64,000 nucleotides of DNA, taken from assembly GCA_004380135.1 (NCBI GenBank), contig QXCR01000022.1, forward strand, positions 1-64,000, in the 5' to 3' direction. The DNA is from Stemphylium vesicarium. Its lineage: Eukaryota; Ascomycota; Dothideomycetes; Pleosporales; Pleosporaceae. This document shows, in pieces, positions 32,566 to 43,579 of this stretch. Position 1 is the first letter of the stretch; every line of letters starts with the position of its first letter. The notes under the pieces are model-generated. The model did not search any database. It saw only the letters and a list, made by a program, of their open reading frames with translations, and had not been told where the DNA came from. A program made the position numbers and the translations under genes.

Positions 32566-33230
32566 ACGTGGAGCGTTTGTTTTTGAGCGTCAAGTTCTTG
32601 CCTTATGTACGGCGTTTTCTATTACTATCGCAGTGTGGTCTGAGGACCTTGTGTATAAAGCTGGCTGGAAAAAGCTACGGATGCGGCGTATGGCGCGCGA
32701 AGATATCATGGGCAAATCAAATGCATAATTCACACTTACACCAATACCTGCGCTCGGAAAGTGAAAAAGTGATCATCATATGAATGCGAGCTCGTTCCAT
32801 TTCCAAAGCCGGCTGTCAACTCCAGGGTCCGGGTGAAAGTACCTAGCTGGGTGTGCCCGCCCTTGCATCCGCTGTTCGCGTCACTCGAACTTCGAACTCC
32901 GAACCCAAGGCCCAAGCACCCCAAACACGCACCGCAAACGGCTGCGCATCCTTTCACCCCATAGATCAATCTGGACCGCCTACTCTTCTAGTCGCTCTTT
33001 CCTAGTTCCTATTACTCTAAACCTTTGCTCCCGTAATCCTAGGCTGCCACGTACAAGACCCACCGCTCTGCCCCTCCCCCACCGACTCGCATTGCGCCTA
33101 AGTAAACATACACACGGAGCTATAAACACGACTTTGGCATTTCGAGAGACGTCACATACTACAACACGTTTGGAGGTTTTGAGGTTCGAGATACACGTAG
33201 GCTCTCAGAAGAAGCGAGACTTAAGTCAAG
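32566..33230. other. Spacer PEX13 / E2 gene
   Basis: A 665-bp region containing the PEX13 3' UTR and the promoter of the ubiquitin-conjugating enzyme gene. A run of short CCTAG/CTCTT pyrimidine stretches lies at 32970-33080. No gene was seen. Confidence 0.5.
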
Positions 33231-34006
33231 ATGTTTGCGTCCAAGCGGTTAGGCAAGGTATGTTGAAAGCACAGATGCAAATGTATAGCCTGTATGCAAT
33301 GTGAAGATTGTCCAAGTGCTCGATGCTAATGCTGTGTTTTAGGAGCTATCAAAGGTACCGTCGTCCTCTCGTTTATTGCGATGCGCATACCAGCACGCCT
33401 TCCTCTCGAACTCTCAAACTCTCGAACCCATGCGCCGAAGACTATGCCGTGCAACCAGCCAAGCACCATGTATATACACGCGCAAGGGAATTATAGCTGA
33501 CAGGAAAGAAACAGATGCACGAGAAGCTCCCCCCGGGCATAACGCTCATCAAAGCCGACGACTTCCAAACCTGGCTCATGGACATCCAAGTCATGGACTC
33601 CAACCCCATCTACCAAGGCGAAACCTACCGCTTGAAGTTCAGTTTCAGCCCGCAATATCCCATTGAAGTACGTCCCCCCCACCCTCTCTTCTCTTAGCCC
33701 ACCTCTTTCGCAACTCGTTTGCTAACCCTCTTCCCTCAGGCCCCCGAAGTAATCTTCCTCCGCGACGAAACCCACCCGATACCCTGGCACCCACACATCT
33801 ACTCCAACGGCATCATCTGCCTCGACCTGCTCGACCGCTCCGGCTGGTCCCCCGTCCACAACGTCGAGAGCGTTTGTGTGAGCTTGCAGAGTATGCTGAC
33901 GAGTAACACCAAGAAGGAAAGGCCGCAGGGCGATGAGAACTTCGTCAGGTATAATACGCAGAGGCCAAGGGATATTAGCTTTGTGTTTCATGATGAGAAG
34001 GTTTGA
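33231..34006 (+). CDS. ubc16: Ubiquitin-conjugating enzyme E2, UBE2W/Ubc16 type
   Basis: Four exons: 33231-33257, a 12-nt micro-exon 33343-33354 (codes ELSK), 33515-33667 and 33740-34006; 152 residues. The fold is a minimal UBC domain: N-terminal helix RLGKELSKMHEKLPPG, FSPQYPIEAPEV, then HPHIYSNGIICLDLL with the catalytic Cys at about 91. HPH in place of the usual HPN, together with SNG before the catalytic Cys, is characteristic of the UBE2W group, which attaches ubiquitin to N-terminal alpha-amines. WSP and SVCVSLQSMLTS follow as in the family. Exons 1 and 2 are very short, but both junctions keep phase and restore the N-terminal helix, so I trust them. Confidence 0.92.
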
Positions 34007-34323
34007 GGGGAAGGTAGAGGGGATTTGGTGATGCATTATGAGGATGGTGTATGGCGTTTTGGCTTTGTTGCTTAAGGTGGTTATGAAGGGAGGGTCTGGA
34101 CTGGGCGTATACAGCTATAACGGCCTTGGACATGAAAACATTGGGGGAAAAGGTTCATGGTATCTTTTTTGGGGCCGCCATTTCTTACTTGCGGCTTATG
34201 CTGCCGTGAGGAATTAGCTTACTGTTATCCTATAGCTTTTCATGAATACAGCAGATAGAAATGCGCATCCCTCTGATTCTACATGCACCGGCTGAGTCGC
34301 TTTCAATTACATCGTCAAAACAG
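34007..34323. other. Convergent spacer
   Basis: 317 bp between the E2 gene and the hypothetical gene on the minus strand. Nothing notable was seen. Confidence 0.5.
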
Positions 34324-34860
34324 TCATATCAAGTGAGGTGTGCGTCCAGCACGCACGCCTCCACATACCAATGTTTCAAGAGATCCGTCATCAGCGCCCC
34401 CCCGTATGTGACTGCGTTGGCAGTCGTACTCAGCCTCCATATGCCTACACCCTTTGGCATCGGTCCATGACTTCTCTTTAATCCAATAACTCCCACCCCG
34501 TCGCTGTTGAAACACAAAACAAGCATCCCACGCTTCCTGTTCGCCGGTGAAGACTCCATGCTCGACGATGCTGCTACCGCATGCATCCACGGCTAGGTAC
34601 ACCGTGCCGCCAGCAGGAATCACAGTGTTTTCAAGGCAGCAGAGCTCCTTCTTCGCCACGACGATTTTATCGTCGTCGACTGTACGCGCGATGTATTCTT
34701 GCTTTGAAGCGTCCGTGTGCCTGAGGATTGAAGCGGGTTTCATGGCTTTGACGGCGGCAGTGGCGAGGGAGTGAGTGGAGAAGACGCCGTGGAAGTGGGG
34801 GTTGGGGGTTGTGCTGAATGTGTCGCTGTTGGTGTGGATGGTTTGGGTTGGGGAAAACAT
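34324..34860 (-). CDS. Hypothetical protein, 178 residues
   Basis: A single open frame with start MFSPTQTIHTNSD. It has no signal peptide or membrane segment. Composition is balanced, with five cysteines, several paired or spaced (LCCLE, VDACGSS, AWDACF) and an aromatic/Trp-containing middle (SYWIKEKSWTDAKG). The codon choice and lack of competing long frames on this strand favour a real gene. I do not recognise the family, and small introns cannot be excluded. Confidence 0.5.
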   Translation of the reverse strand: MFSPTQTIHTNSDTFSTTPNPHFHGVFSTHSLATAAVKAMKPASILRHTDASKQEYIARTVDDDKIVVAKKELCCLENTVIPAGGTVYLAVDACGSSIVEHGVFTGEQEAWDACFVFQQRRGGSYWIKEKSWTDAKGCRHMEAEYDCQRSHIRGGADDGSLETLVCGGVRAGRTPHLI

Positions 34861-35989
34861 TGCGATGGATGGGGGTTTAGAGGCTAGGAAAATGAAAGTA
34901 TGGGTGTATGTATGTGTACGTGTGTGTGGGGGAGAAAAAGAGATGAAAGGAGGATCGAGGCTGTAGGTGTTCTAGTGGAGGGTATGTGTTTGGTGTCTTG
35001 AGAGGGGCGTTGTGTTACACAATCAACTGTGTCGTAGGATTGCCGTTGCTGTGCAGGTTTCCAACATCATGCTCTGATGTCTAGGCAGCAGGTCTTGGTG
35101 TCCGGAAAGAGGTGATGTAGACTATAGCAGAACTGTGCTGCAGTGACTTACCTTTCATTATCTATTGTGAGTTGTTGCGTGGTCATGGCTTGAGGGAATC
35201 CAGCATTCCAAGACTATACGGTAGAAATATGTCCTGGTGTTGCGGAGACACCAATTGTCCTGCTCCCAGCCATGTTGCTGCGGCTGGGTTTTGCCACGCC
35301 GAGTCAATGCATCATTTGCTCACGGCGGATACAGTTTGTATAACTGAATCCACATCTGAGACCCGTAAATAATAAAACCAGCTGTGTATTTTCGTAGTCT
35401 TGCATGACGCGATTTTCTAGAGATCCTTCCGGGAAGGGTTGTCGTCTTTCTGTCGCTGTCTCCCTGTAGTGCATATCCGTAGAATGGGATCAAGGAAAGT
35501 TCGTCTCCAACAAGGACAAAGACTTGCTTGAGAATGGTCCGATATTTGGGTCCACCAGAAGAAAATGAATGTCAGCTGCGCCATCCATGTTGTTACTGCT
35601 GTGAGGGCCTCCGCGTTTCAGTTTCCAGTCTTGTTCGGCCTACGATTGCGTCTTCACAACTCAACATCTCCAAGGAAGACCCTGATAGAGCTCGCAGCCA
35701 CGTCTAGAAGGAATAAAAAACCCCCGTCCAATATAGACCGAGGTTCGGCTCGACTTCCATTGCGTGTGATGATTTAGATTATCGATAAGCGCTGGCGAAT
35801 TGAGTTAACCGAGTGTGCCTAGCGTCTGCCCGCCGACACTACGAGCGATCCCTGCGAGGCCAATTTTTCTCTGTTCGCTCGCCTTTAAGCAAGCGCGAAA
35901 AAGATTCCCAACCCTCTTTTTCACCTTCTCTCCAACACCTTCCTGCTCTTCAATTTTTTCAGGTTGTTCCTTCCATACATACCGCAATC
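34861..35989. promoter_or_regulatory. Upstream region of SSB1 (divergent)
   Basis: 1.1 kb. Two perfect palindromes stand out: CCTTCC-G-GGAAGG (35425-35437), which resembles spaced heat-shock half sites TTC/GAA, and TTATCGATAA (35779-35788). The last 60 bp before the SSB1 ATG is a pyrimidine-rich leader, common in strongly expressed fungal genes. Confidence 0.5.
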
Positions 35990-36510
35990 ATGAGCGACGA
36001 AGTCTACGAGGGTGCCATCGGCATCGATCTTGGTGCGCAGCACTCGCAATATTACCCCACAGTGGGATGGATGTGCTAACAAATATCCCCAGGCACCACC
36101 TACTCTTGCGTTGCCAACTACGAGGGCACCAATGTCGAGATCAGTATGCGCCCACCATGACTGCTACCACCATGGCCATTTTCTAACAGTGTTTTTCCAC
36201 AGTCGCCAACGAGCAGGGTAGCTTCACCACCCCCTCGTTCGTGTCCTTCACCAGCGAGGAGCGTCTCATCGGTGAGGCAGCCAAGAACCAGGCTGCTATG
36301 AACCCTGAGAACACCGTCTTCGATGTCAAGTGAGTTCTTCCACCAACATGTCGCACACGCGATCAGCGGGCTGACTTTGGCAGGCGTCTTATTGGTCGCC
36401 GATTTGAGGACGAGACCGTCACAAAGGACATCAAGTCATGGCCATTCAAGGTCGTTGACCAGGGCGGCAGCCCCCTCGTCGAGGTTGAGTACCTCGGCGA
36501 GAAGAAGCAG

Positions 36511-36542
<32 letters not shown>

Positions 36543-38279
36543 CGTCAAGGTACGATCAGCGCACACAAGCGATATGGCGGGGCAAATACTAACAAAGCCC
36601 CACAGATGAAGGAGGTCGCTGAGACCAAGCTCGGCAAGAAGGTCGAGAAGGCCGTCATCACCGTCCCCGCCTACTTCAACGACAACCAGCGTCAAGCCAC
36701 CAAGGACGCCGGTGCCATCGCTGGCCTCAACGTTCTCCGTATCATCAACGAGCCTACCGCCGCCGCTATCGCTTACGGTCTCGGTTCCGGAAAGTCTGAC
36801 AAGGAGAGGAACGTCCTCATCTACGATCTCGGTGGTGGTACTTTCGATGTGTCTCTTCTCCACATCCAGGGTGGTGTCTTCACTGTTAAGGCCACCGCTG
36901 GTGATACCCATTTGGGCGGACAAGTGCGTTCTACCCCAACTGTCTCTGTATGCGCCAGGCTACGTACTGACTTCGCACCTCCAGGACTTCGACACCAACC
37001 TCCTTGACCACTTCAAGAAGGAATTCACAAAGAAGACCAAGAAGGGTAGGAGCGCCTTGAAAGTATTGTAGTCTTCTCGCTAACTCTTCACAGACATCAG
37101 CGGTGATGCTCGTGCCCTCCGTCGTCTCCGGACTGCCTGCGAGCGTGCCAAGCGTACTCTCTCCAACGCCACTCAGACCACTGTTGAGATCGACTCGCTG
37201 TTCGACGGTGAGGACTTCAACGCCAACATCACCCGTGCTCGTTTCGAGGACCTGAACCAGAAGGCCTTTGCTGGCACTCTGGACCCTGTTGCCCAGGTTC
37301 TCAAGGACGCCAGCATCGCCAAGGACAAGGTCGACGAGATCGTCCTTGTTGGTGGTTCTACCCGTATCCCCAAGATCCAGAAGCTCCTCAGCGACTACTT
37401 CAACGGCAAGAAGCTGGAGAAGAGCATCAACCCCGATGAGGCTGTTGCCTACGGTGCCGCCGTCCAGGCTGGTATCCTTTCCGGAAAGGCTACCTCTGCC
37501 GAGACTGCCGACCTCCTCCTTCTCGATGTCGTTCCCCTCTCCCTTGGTGTAGCCATGGAGGGTAACATCTTCGCTCCCGTCGTTCCCCGTGGTCAGACCG
37601 TCCCCGTAAGTATCTCAAACTCATTGACCATCGTCGACATTGACTGATTTCTCTATTAGACCATCAAGAAGAGGACTTTCACCACCGTTGCCGGTAAGTT
37701 ACAATACCAATCGATTGCATCTAGAGCATAGCCTGACAACTACAAGACAATCAGCAGACCGTCCAGTTCCCCGTCTTCCAGGGTGAGCGTGTCAACTGCG
37801 AGGACAACACCTCCCTCGGAGAGTTCACTCTTGCACCAATTCCTCCCATGAGGGCTGGAGAGGCTGTCCTTGAGGTCGTCTTCGAGGTCGACGTCAACGG
37901 TATCTTGAAGGTCACCGCCACCGAGAAGACCTCCGGCCGCAGTGCCAACATCACCATCTCCAACGCTGTTGGTAAGCTCTCGTCGTCTGACATCGAGAAC
38001 ATGATCAACGACGCCCAGAAGTTCAAGTCCAGCGATGAGGCCTTCAGCAAGAAGTTCGAGTCAAGGCAACAGCTTGAGTCCTACATCTCCCGCGTTGAGG
38101 AGATGGTCTCCGACCCCACCACCTCCATCCGCCTCAAGCGTGGCCAGAAGGAGAAGATCGAGTCTGCTCTCTCCGACGCCATGGCTCAGCTCGAGGTTGA
38201 GGATGCTCCCGCTGAGGACCTGAAGAAGAAGGAGCTTGCGCTCAAGCGTACTGTCACCAAGGCTTTCTCCACCCGATAA
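35990..38279 (+). CDS. SSB1: Ribosome-associated Hsp70 chaperone Ssb
   Basis: Nine exons: 35990-36032, 36093-36143, 36203-36329, 36384-36549, 36606-36923, 36985-37045, 37094-37605, 37660-37693 and 37747-38279; exactly 614 residues. All introns are 48-61 bp. Seen: the ATPase start GAIGIDLGTTYSCVA, phosphate loop DLGGGTFDVSLL, VLVGGSTRIPKI, and the substrate domain with TVQFPVFQGERVN. Diagnostic Ssb features are the lack of a signal peptide or organelle presequence, the ANEQGS variant, and a short C-terminus ending TKAFSTR with no EEVD. Ssb works with the RAC complex on nascent chains at the ribosome exit. The high intron number with strong codon bias fits a highly expressed gene. Confidence 0.97.
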
Positions 38280-38952
38280 GCGCATCGCACAGTAAGATGG
38301 CCACACGGGTTGGCAGGTAGGAAGTAAGGGCGCAGGTGCAGGATACCCAGACTGCGAGCTGCGAACGGAGTTTCATCTATTGCGGCTTTTAACGATAGAC
38401 TTGGTGTGTTTGGTTCCTTCATCTTTCATGGGTTCCCGTTCCCGGCATTCATGGGGACGCGAAAAAGTCTTCTTTGTACTTTCACGACGATGCCTGACGA
38501 AACGATCGTAATGGATGTTCTGCAAAAGTATGCCTGGCGGTCGACGTCTCTTATGTTTCACGAGGTAGATACATTGAGAGAGGAAAGGAAATTGAAATGA
38601 CTTCACTGAAAATGTCCTTGTGCAACGAGTATGTGATGACTCAAATGTGAAATATGGACGAGTGAGCGCGAAGTCCACTTACGCTCTGCTACGATGCGTG
38701 TATGTGCGGTGGGGCGAACTGGAGGGGTCATTCTTATCCTGGGCTACAGCATCATTGCAGCGCAATGGCCGTCAGCGGACAGAGTCAGGGGCCACAGCCA
38801 ACACGACCTGAAGATAGGCGATGAAATTCTGAGGCAAGTTTTCCAGATAGAGCTGGCGGCTACATGAGATCATCTGCATCATTCAAAAACAATCATTACA
38901 TTATGACCACATGTGTCTCTTCGAAGCTACCTAAACGCCATGCACGACCATC
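38280..38952. other. Convergent spacer SSB1 / VPS33
   Basis: 673 bp holding two 3' UTRs. No gene was seen. Confidence 0.5.
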
Positions 38953-41237
38953 TCAAGCCTTGAACTTGTTCGCCTCGACCGCACTGCCAACCAAATCCCC
39001 ACCTCTAATCACATTCGTTGCGCAAATCATAATGCGACTTCCCCTGCCCTCACCACCCGTTTCCTTGAGCTTCTCGCCGATGAATCTCAGCGCGGCGATC
39101 TCGGCCCTGGTCACGCCGCCAAGGAAGAAAACAGCAATAGTCTTGTTCTTCTCAGCCTGGCTGCCATTCAGCAGCTGTCTCGCCTTAACAGCCTTCTCCT
39201 CTCCCTTCTGTGTCTCATCAAACGTAGCGCCACGGATATACTTTGTTGCGTCGTCGAAGATGCGGAGGCCCTGTGCGAGGGGGTTTGCCTGAGCAGAAGC
39301 CCTAGGATCAGATGGGGGCTTGATAGCGTTTGCTAGAGTGTGTTTTTGGATGATGGACTGTATAAGACGGACGCTTAGTGGAGCGTAGCCGGAAAAGGTG
39401 TAGGAAATGTCGTTGGGGTTTGCTTCGTTAACATCGTCGTCCCATAGCTTGAGACTCTTTCTCAGGGGCGTATAGTTCGTTACGCTGCCTGGTTTCGCGG
39501 GCGCGCCGACGCCGCCGAGACTGACACCGCCGCGTGGGGCGAGCAGGCCCATTTTCTCGAGAGAAGCGAGCGTTAGGATGTGCTGGGGACCGTAGGCTTG
39601 GATGATGGCGCGTTTGAAGTTTTCGAGGTCTTTGGGGCGGATGCCGGCGTTTGTGGTGCTTTCCAGGCAGAGGAGACGCAGGATGGCTGGAAGAGGCACA
39701 TCGCGGTTGATGAGCTCAGTGATCGTGTCGTGCTGAGTTGTTGGGTCTGCGCCAGACATGATGTTTTGTTGAACCTCTAGGCTTCGCGTGAAGATGTCCG
39801 TACGCGTGAACTTGATGATCTCTTCTGCGAGATTGGTGTGTAGTTTGAGACTTGCTTGCTCGGCCTGGTAGCCAGGCAGCTTTGAGACGAAGTCACGTAA
39901 TTCGGAAGTCGTCTTCGTGGCAAGCTGGTCGCGTCCAGTGCTGTTTTGGAGTCGACGAGCTGCTTGGTTCAAGAGATTGCCTACAATGGCAAAGTTTGCA
40001 TCACCAAGGTCGGCGTACAATGGATCCTTCGCGTCAATCATGATCTTGCGCTTCATACTCGTAGAAGCGGAACCGGTTTGGCCTTGTTGAGGTGCGGCAC
40101 CACCAGCCACGGAAGAGTCGACTTCTGTCTGGTTGGCAGTGATGTTAAAGACCTCATCGATGAGGCCCTCATAGGTCAGCTGGGTTAGTAGCACGGTAGG
40201 GAAGTCGACTTCTCTATCGACGATGATAAGACTGTCAATATTCGAGCTAGGGGTCAGGCCCAGGAACGACGGTCCTCCGCTAGCAGGCGTCTCACTTGCT
40301 GTAACTTCGGTGCGCATGCGGATGAGTAGATCAGCAAGGCGCTTTCCGTTGTCGCCCTTGCCGATAATCCGGGGAAAGAGGCCGTACTTTTGCTGCTGAA
40401 GCATCAATGCCTTTGCCGACAAGTAGATGGCCGTCGGGTCCTTCTTCTACGCATAGTTAATATCAATTTCATGGTGGCTGACCATGGGACGCGACATACA
40501 AGATACAGGTCCGACACGGAATCTTCAAGCTCGAGCGACAGGACATCATCTGCAAGCGGCACGAAGAATAGCGGCCACTCGCTCACACTAGCTTCACCTA
40601 AGACACCGGCTTCTTCAAGCAATTGATCGGAGGTCAAAGTGCGGCGGGGTACCCAGAAGATGGAGAATTCATGTTCAATTTCGCTGTCGCGTCGAATACG
40701 TTTAATCTGATCTATCTACAATGTTAGCACCGTACAATAGACTGATCCTATATGGGGATAATAGGCAATCCAATAAAAGCGCTATGTTTGTTCTAGGGAT
40801 CAAGACTGGCCAGACAGAGTAGGAACGATCTGCCTAGCCTACTTTTTGACCCAAAAGCATGCTGTGAAGCACGAAGAAACTTGGCAAGGAAGCTGGGGAG
40901 CTTCACTTACCGGCAACAGCCATCACAGTCTTCGCCTTCTCGCCCCTGACAAGGAAGACAATGTTGCGCTGTGATGAGTCGACGTTGTCGTTCTCAAGGA
41001 AGAAAGGCTTGTCAACGCCATATTCCTGCAGGGTAGAGAACTTGACAAGTAGGTTCAGCGGGCCAGCAAGAGCTTTCTCAAGCACAAGATTCTTCTTCCC
41101 TCTTATCTATTCGCAAGTGTTAGACGATGCGGCACATTGTGACGCTGATATTACCTTACACCCTCGAGCAGAAGAAGCAGCTCTCGCCGCGCTTTTTCAG
41201 TTATGTCCGCCGCATTGAAAGGTGTGATGGGCGCCAT
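38953..41237 (-). CDS. VPS33: Vps33, Sec1/Munc18 subunit of HOPS/CORVET
   Basis: Four exons: 41237-41160, 41106-40911, 40711-40500 and 40446-38953, about 659 residues. Vps33 is the SM protein that templates SNARE assembly for vacuole and late-endosome fusion. Seen: start MAPITPFNAADITEKARREL; LVLEKALAGPLNLLVKFSTLQEYGV; IVFLVRGEKAKTVMAVADQIK; PRRTLTSDQLLEEAGV; the SM core SLIIVDREVDFPTVLLTQLTYEGLIDE; and near the end AVFFLGGVTRAEIAALRF, which is a strong Vps33 signature. The acceptor of intron 2 was set at GATAG-ATCAG because the other nearby AG breaks phase. Same strand as VTA1, 553 bp upstream. Confidence 0.95.
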
Positions 41238-41790
41238 CGTCGCAGCTGTATCATGAGTTACAGCTTGTGCGAGACCTTTCTATAAGCATGACTACATGCG
41301 TTTCGCCCTTGTGATGTGAAGGTCGATAGAATGCGAGGTCGTGTTGCAGTTTGAGCTTCTTAAGCTCTGACTTTGAGGCACGTGCACGCGCGAATCTTGG
41401 CGCTGTACTAACGCCAAAGTAGAGAGGTGAGAATTTCCTGTGGAGCAATTTCTGTTTGTCACGACTGATATTACATGTATAATAGCGTGTTGGAATGAAT
41501 TTTCTTCAGATGCTAGGCCCAAGTGCGGCATTGCTCGATACATACTGCGAAACATAGTACCCAGCTTCCCAGCTCAGGAACGCTCCCCAGCTGTGATCGT
41601 AATTGTCAAGCACGGAGGCCGTAGGCAACTATCATATTATTCTGCATATTGTACATGATATACCAGCTTTCTACTTGGTTATCCTCTGCATGGCGTCTAC
41701 AACGATGGGTATACAGCAATTAACAAAACATCACGGCTTCATAAACACAGCACATCCACATCTTGACTATTCCGATGGAATGGATGAATT
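41238..41790. other. Spacer VTA1 3' end / VPS33 promoter
   Basis: 553 bp. No gene or strong repeat was seen. Confidence 0.5.
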
Positions 41791-43275
41791 TCAAGCTCCC
41801 AAAGCCCGCAGGGCCATACGCAGCTCTTTCACTGCAGTATCAGCGTCTTCAAAGTTAAGTGCAGAGATAGCCCATTTCGCATGCTTTTGGGCCAACATGA
41901 TCGAGTCTTCATCGCTTCTGAATGAACCGCTCGAAGACTGGTGTGGAGGCTGTTGTGGAGGCGGGTTCGATTGAGCATAGGGGTTCTGGGGAGATGCCTG
42001 GGAGTACTGTTGCTGAGGAGGCGGGAAAGCTCCCATTTGTGGTGCATACTGTTGTGGAGGCGGCTGCGGAGGAGGTGATGCATATTGGTGTTGGGGAGGC
42101 TGAGGTGCTGGCGAGGGTAACGCAGCAAAGGCAGGTTGTTGAGGAGATTGGTACGGATTCTGAGCAGGCGGTTGCTGCTGGATAGGTGGAGGGGATGCGT
42201 GGTTTTGGTAGAAGCTTGCGGGATCTGAAGGCCCAGGCGCTTGTGGTGGCTGCGGACTAGTTGGTAGTGACGAGGTCAAAGGGTCTCCATCCATGGGCGC
42301 TGTTGGAAGACCTGGTGCAGTGGTCTCTCCTGTAAAGGTAGGAGGGTCGGTCTTTGGAAAATAGCCCCCTCCGATCGAGGCGACGGAGCCTTGCCGTGAT
42401 TGTGTCGGCTGTGATATGGGGGACACATCGTTGTGAGATGACTGTGTATAGCCTGTAGGCGCGGACGGGAGGTTGGGCGGAGGCGGTGACACTTGGGGTC
42501 CGGAGAAATTGGGCGAAGGTTGTACTGAAGTATTGGGGCCCGACTCGACGTAAGGCTGATAGGGGTTCTGTGGGGGCTGTGGTGCAGCGCCTTGGTTTAT
42601 ACGTTGTACCTCAGGATCTTCTGGGTCCAAGGCAGGCGGCGACATGGGCTGCTGGGCTTCCTGGACTGGATTCGTGGCATTGGGGTCCTCGCCGGCTTTG
42701 ATGGCTTTGAGAATGCGTAGTGCGTGGTACTTTGCGTACTTTGTTTTCGCAGCCATTTCGGGGTCGTTGTTCTTCCATATCGACATCATCTCGAGGAATG
42801 TGGATGCTGCGCGGAGTGTATCTACCGTCTGCCTGTAGTAGTCAGTTAGCTTGGGCGTTCATGACTGCGCAAGGAGTATTGCACGAACCCATTGACCCTG
42901 TTCTCCGCCATTTCCCTATCTGCCTTGCCCAGCGTCTGCAAGGCGAACTGTTCGCAGTATGCGCTCGCGACCGTGTCGTCCAGCAGAGCATCCTCGCCTG
43001 GGTTTTCGGCCTTTGCCTGCTCCAGCTTCTCCATGAGATCGGTCGTGTAGGTGGTACATTCTTGGTCAGCCGAGTGCAGTCCACCAGCGATAATTCTCTG
43101 GACTATGTAGAATCGTACTGTTCGTGATCAGCATATGTCCTTAGCATCGGCGGGCGCATGTGCGGTACTCACACCAATATGTTATAATGGGCTTGACGCG
43201 CTCAAGCTGGGCAGCGCGCTTGGCAGGCTCTGCGAGCTGCAGTTTCTTGAGCTTTGCTGGGGTAACGCTCGACAT
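41791..43275 (-). CDS. VTA1: Vta1/LIP5, activator of the ESCRT ATPase Vps4
   Basis: Three exons, 43275-43173, 43117-42889 and 42832-41791, about 457 residues. Vta1 binds ESCRT-III and stimulates Vps4 during multivesicular body formation. Seen: N-terminal MIT pair (VTPAKLKKLQLAEPAKRAAQ; YWLRFYIVQRIIAGG; MSIWKNNDPEMAAKTKYAKYHA), a long Pro/Gln/Ser linker of about 230 residues, and the C-terminal helical dimer that contacts Vps4 (AQKHAKWAISALNFEDADTA through LRALGA). Intron 2 is ambiguous: a GTTCGT donor at 42888 gives the family-like QTVDTL, whereas GTGCAA at 42884 gives FTVDTL; both keep the same length. Confidence 0.94.
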
Positions 43276-43579
43276 GGTTATGAATTTGCGATATATGGAG
43301 TTGAGGGCGCGAATGGGGGTCGTTCGAATGAAGCTCTAGGCACCTGCAAGTCAACGAGGATGCGGTCATCGGTCATAGGCGCTAGCTGCAGCACCCCTGG
43401 TCTCCCCGCATCGCAGCTATGGCCACCATGTAGATTAGTTATGGCAAGCTGTTACAAGTGAGCGAAAAGGCCAACCTGGCAACAAGGCCATGTGAAAAGA
43501 GTATAAGCACCGCAGCGGCCTCTCTCCCCTCGCCTGCTCACCAGTCTATTCGCACATAGAACCACCCAACTCAACAGCT
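43276..43579. promoter_or_regulatory. Compact divergent promoter VTA1 / MPD1
   Basis: Only 304 bp separate the two start codons, so both promoters must lie here or overlap. No TATA box is evident. Confidence 0.5.
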
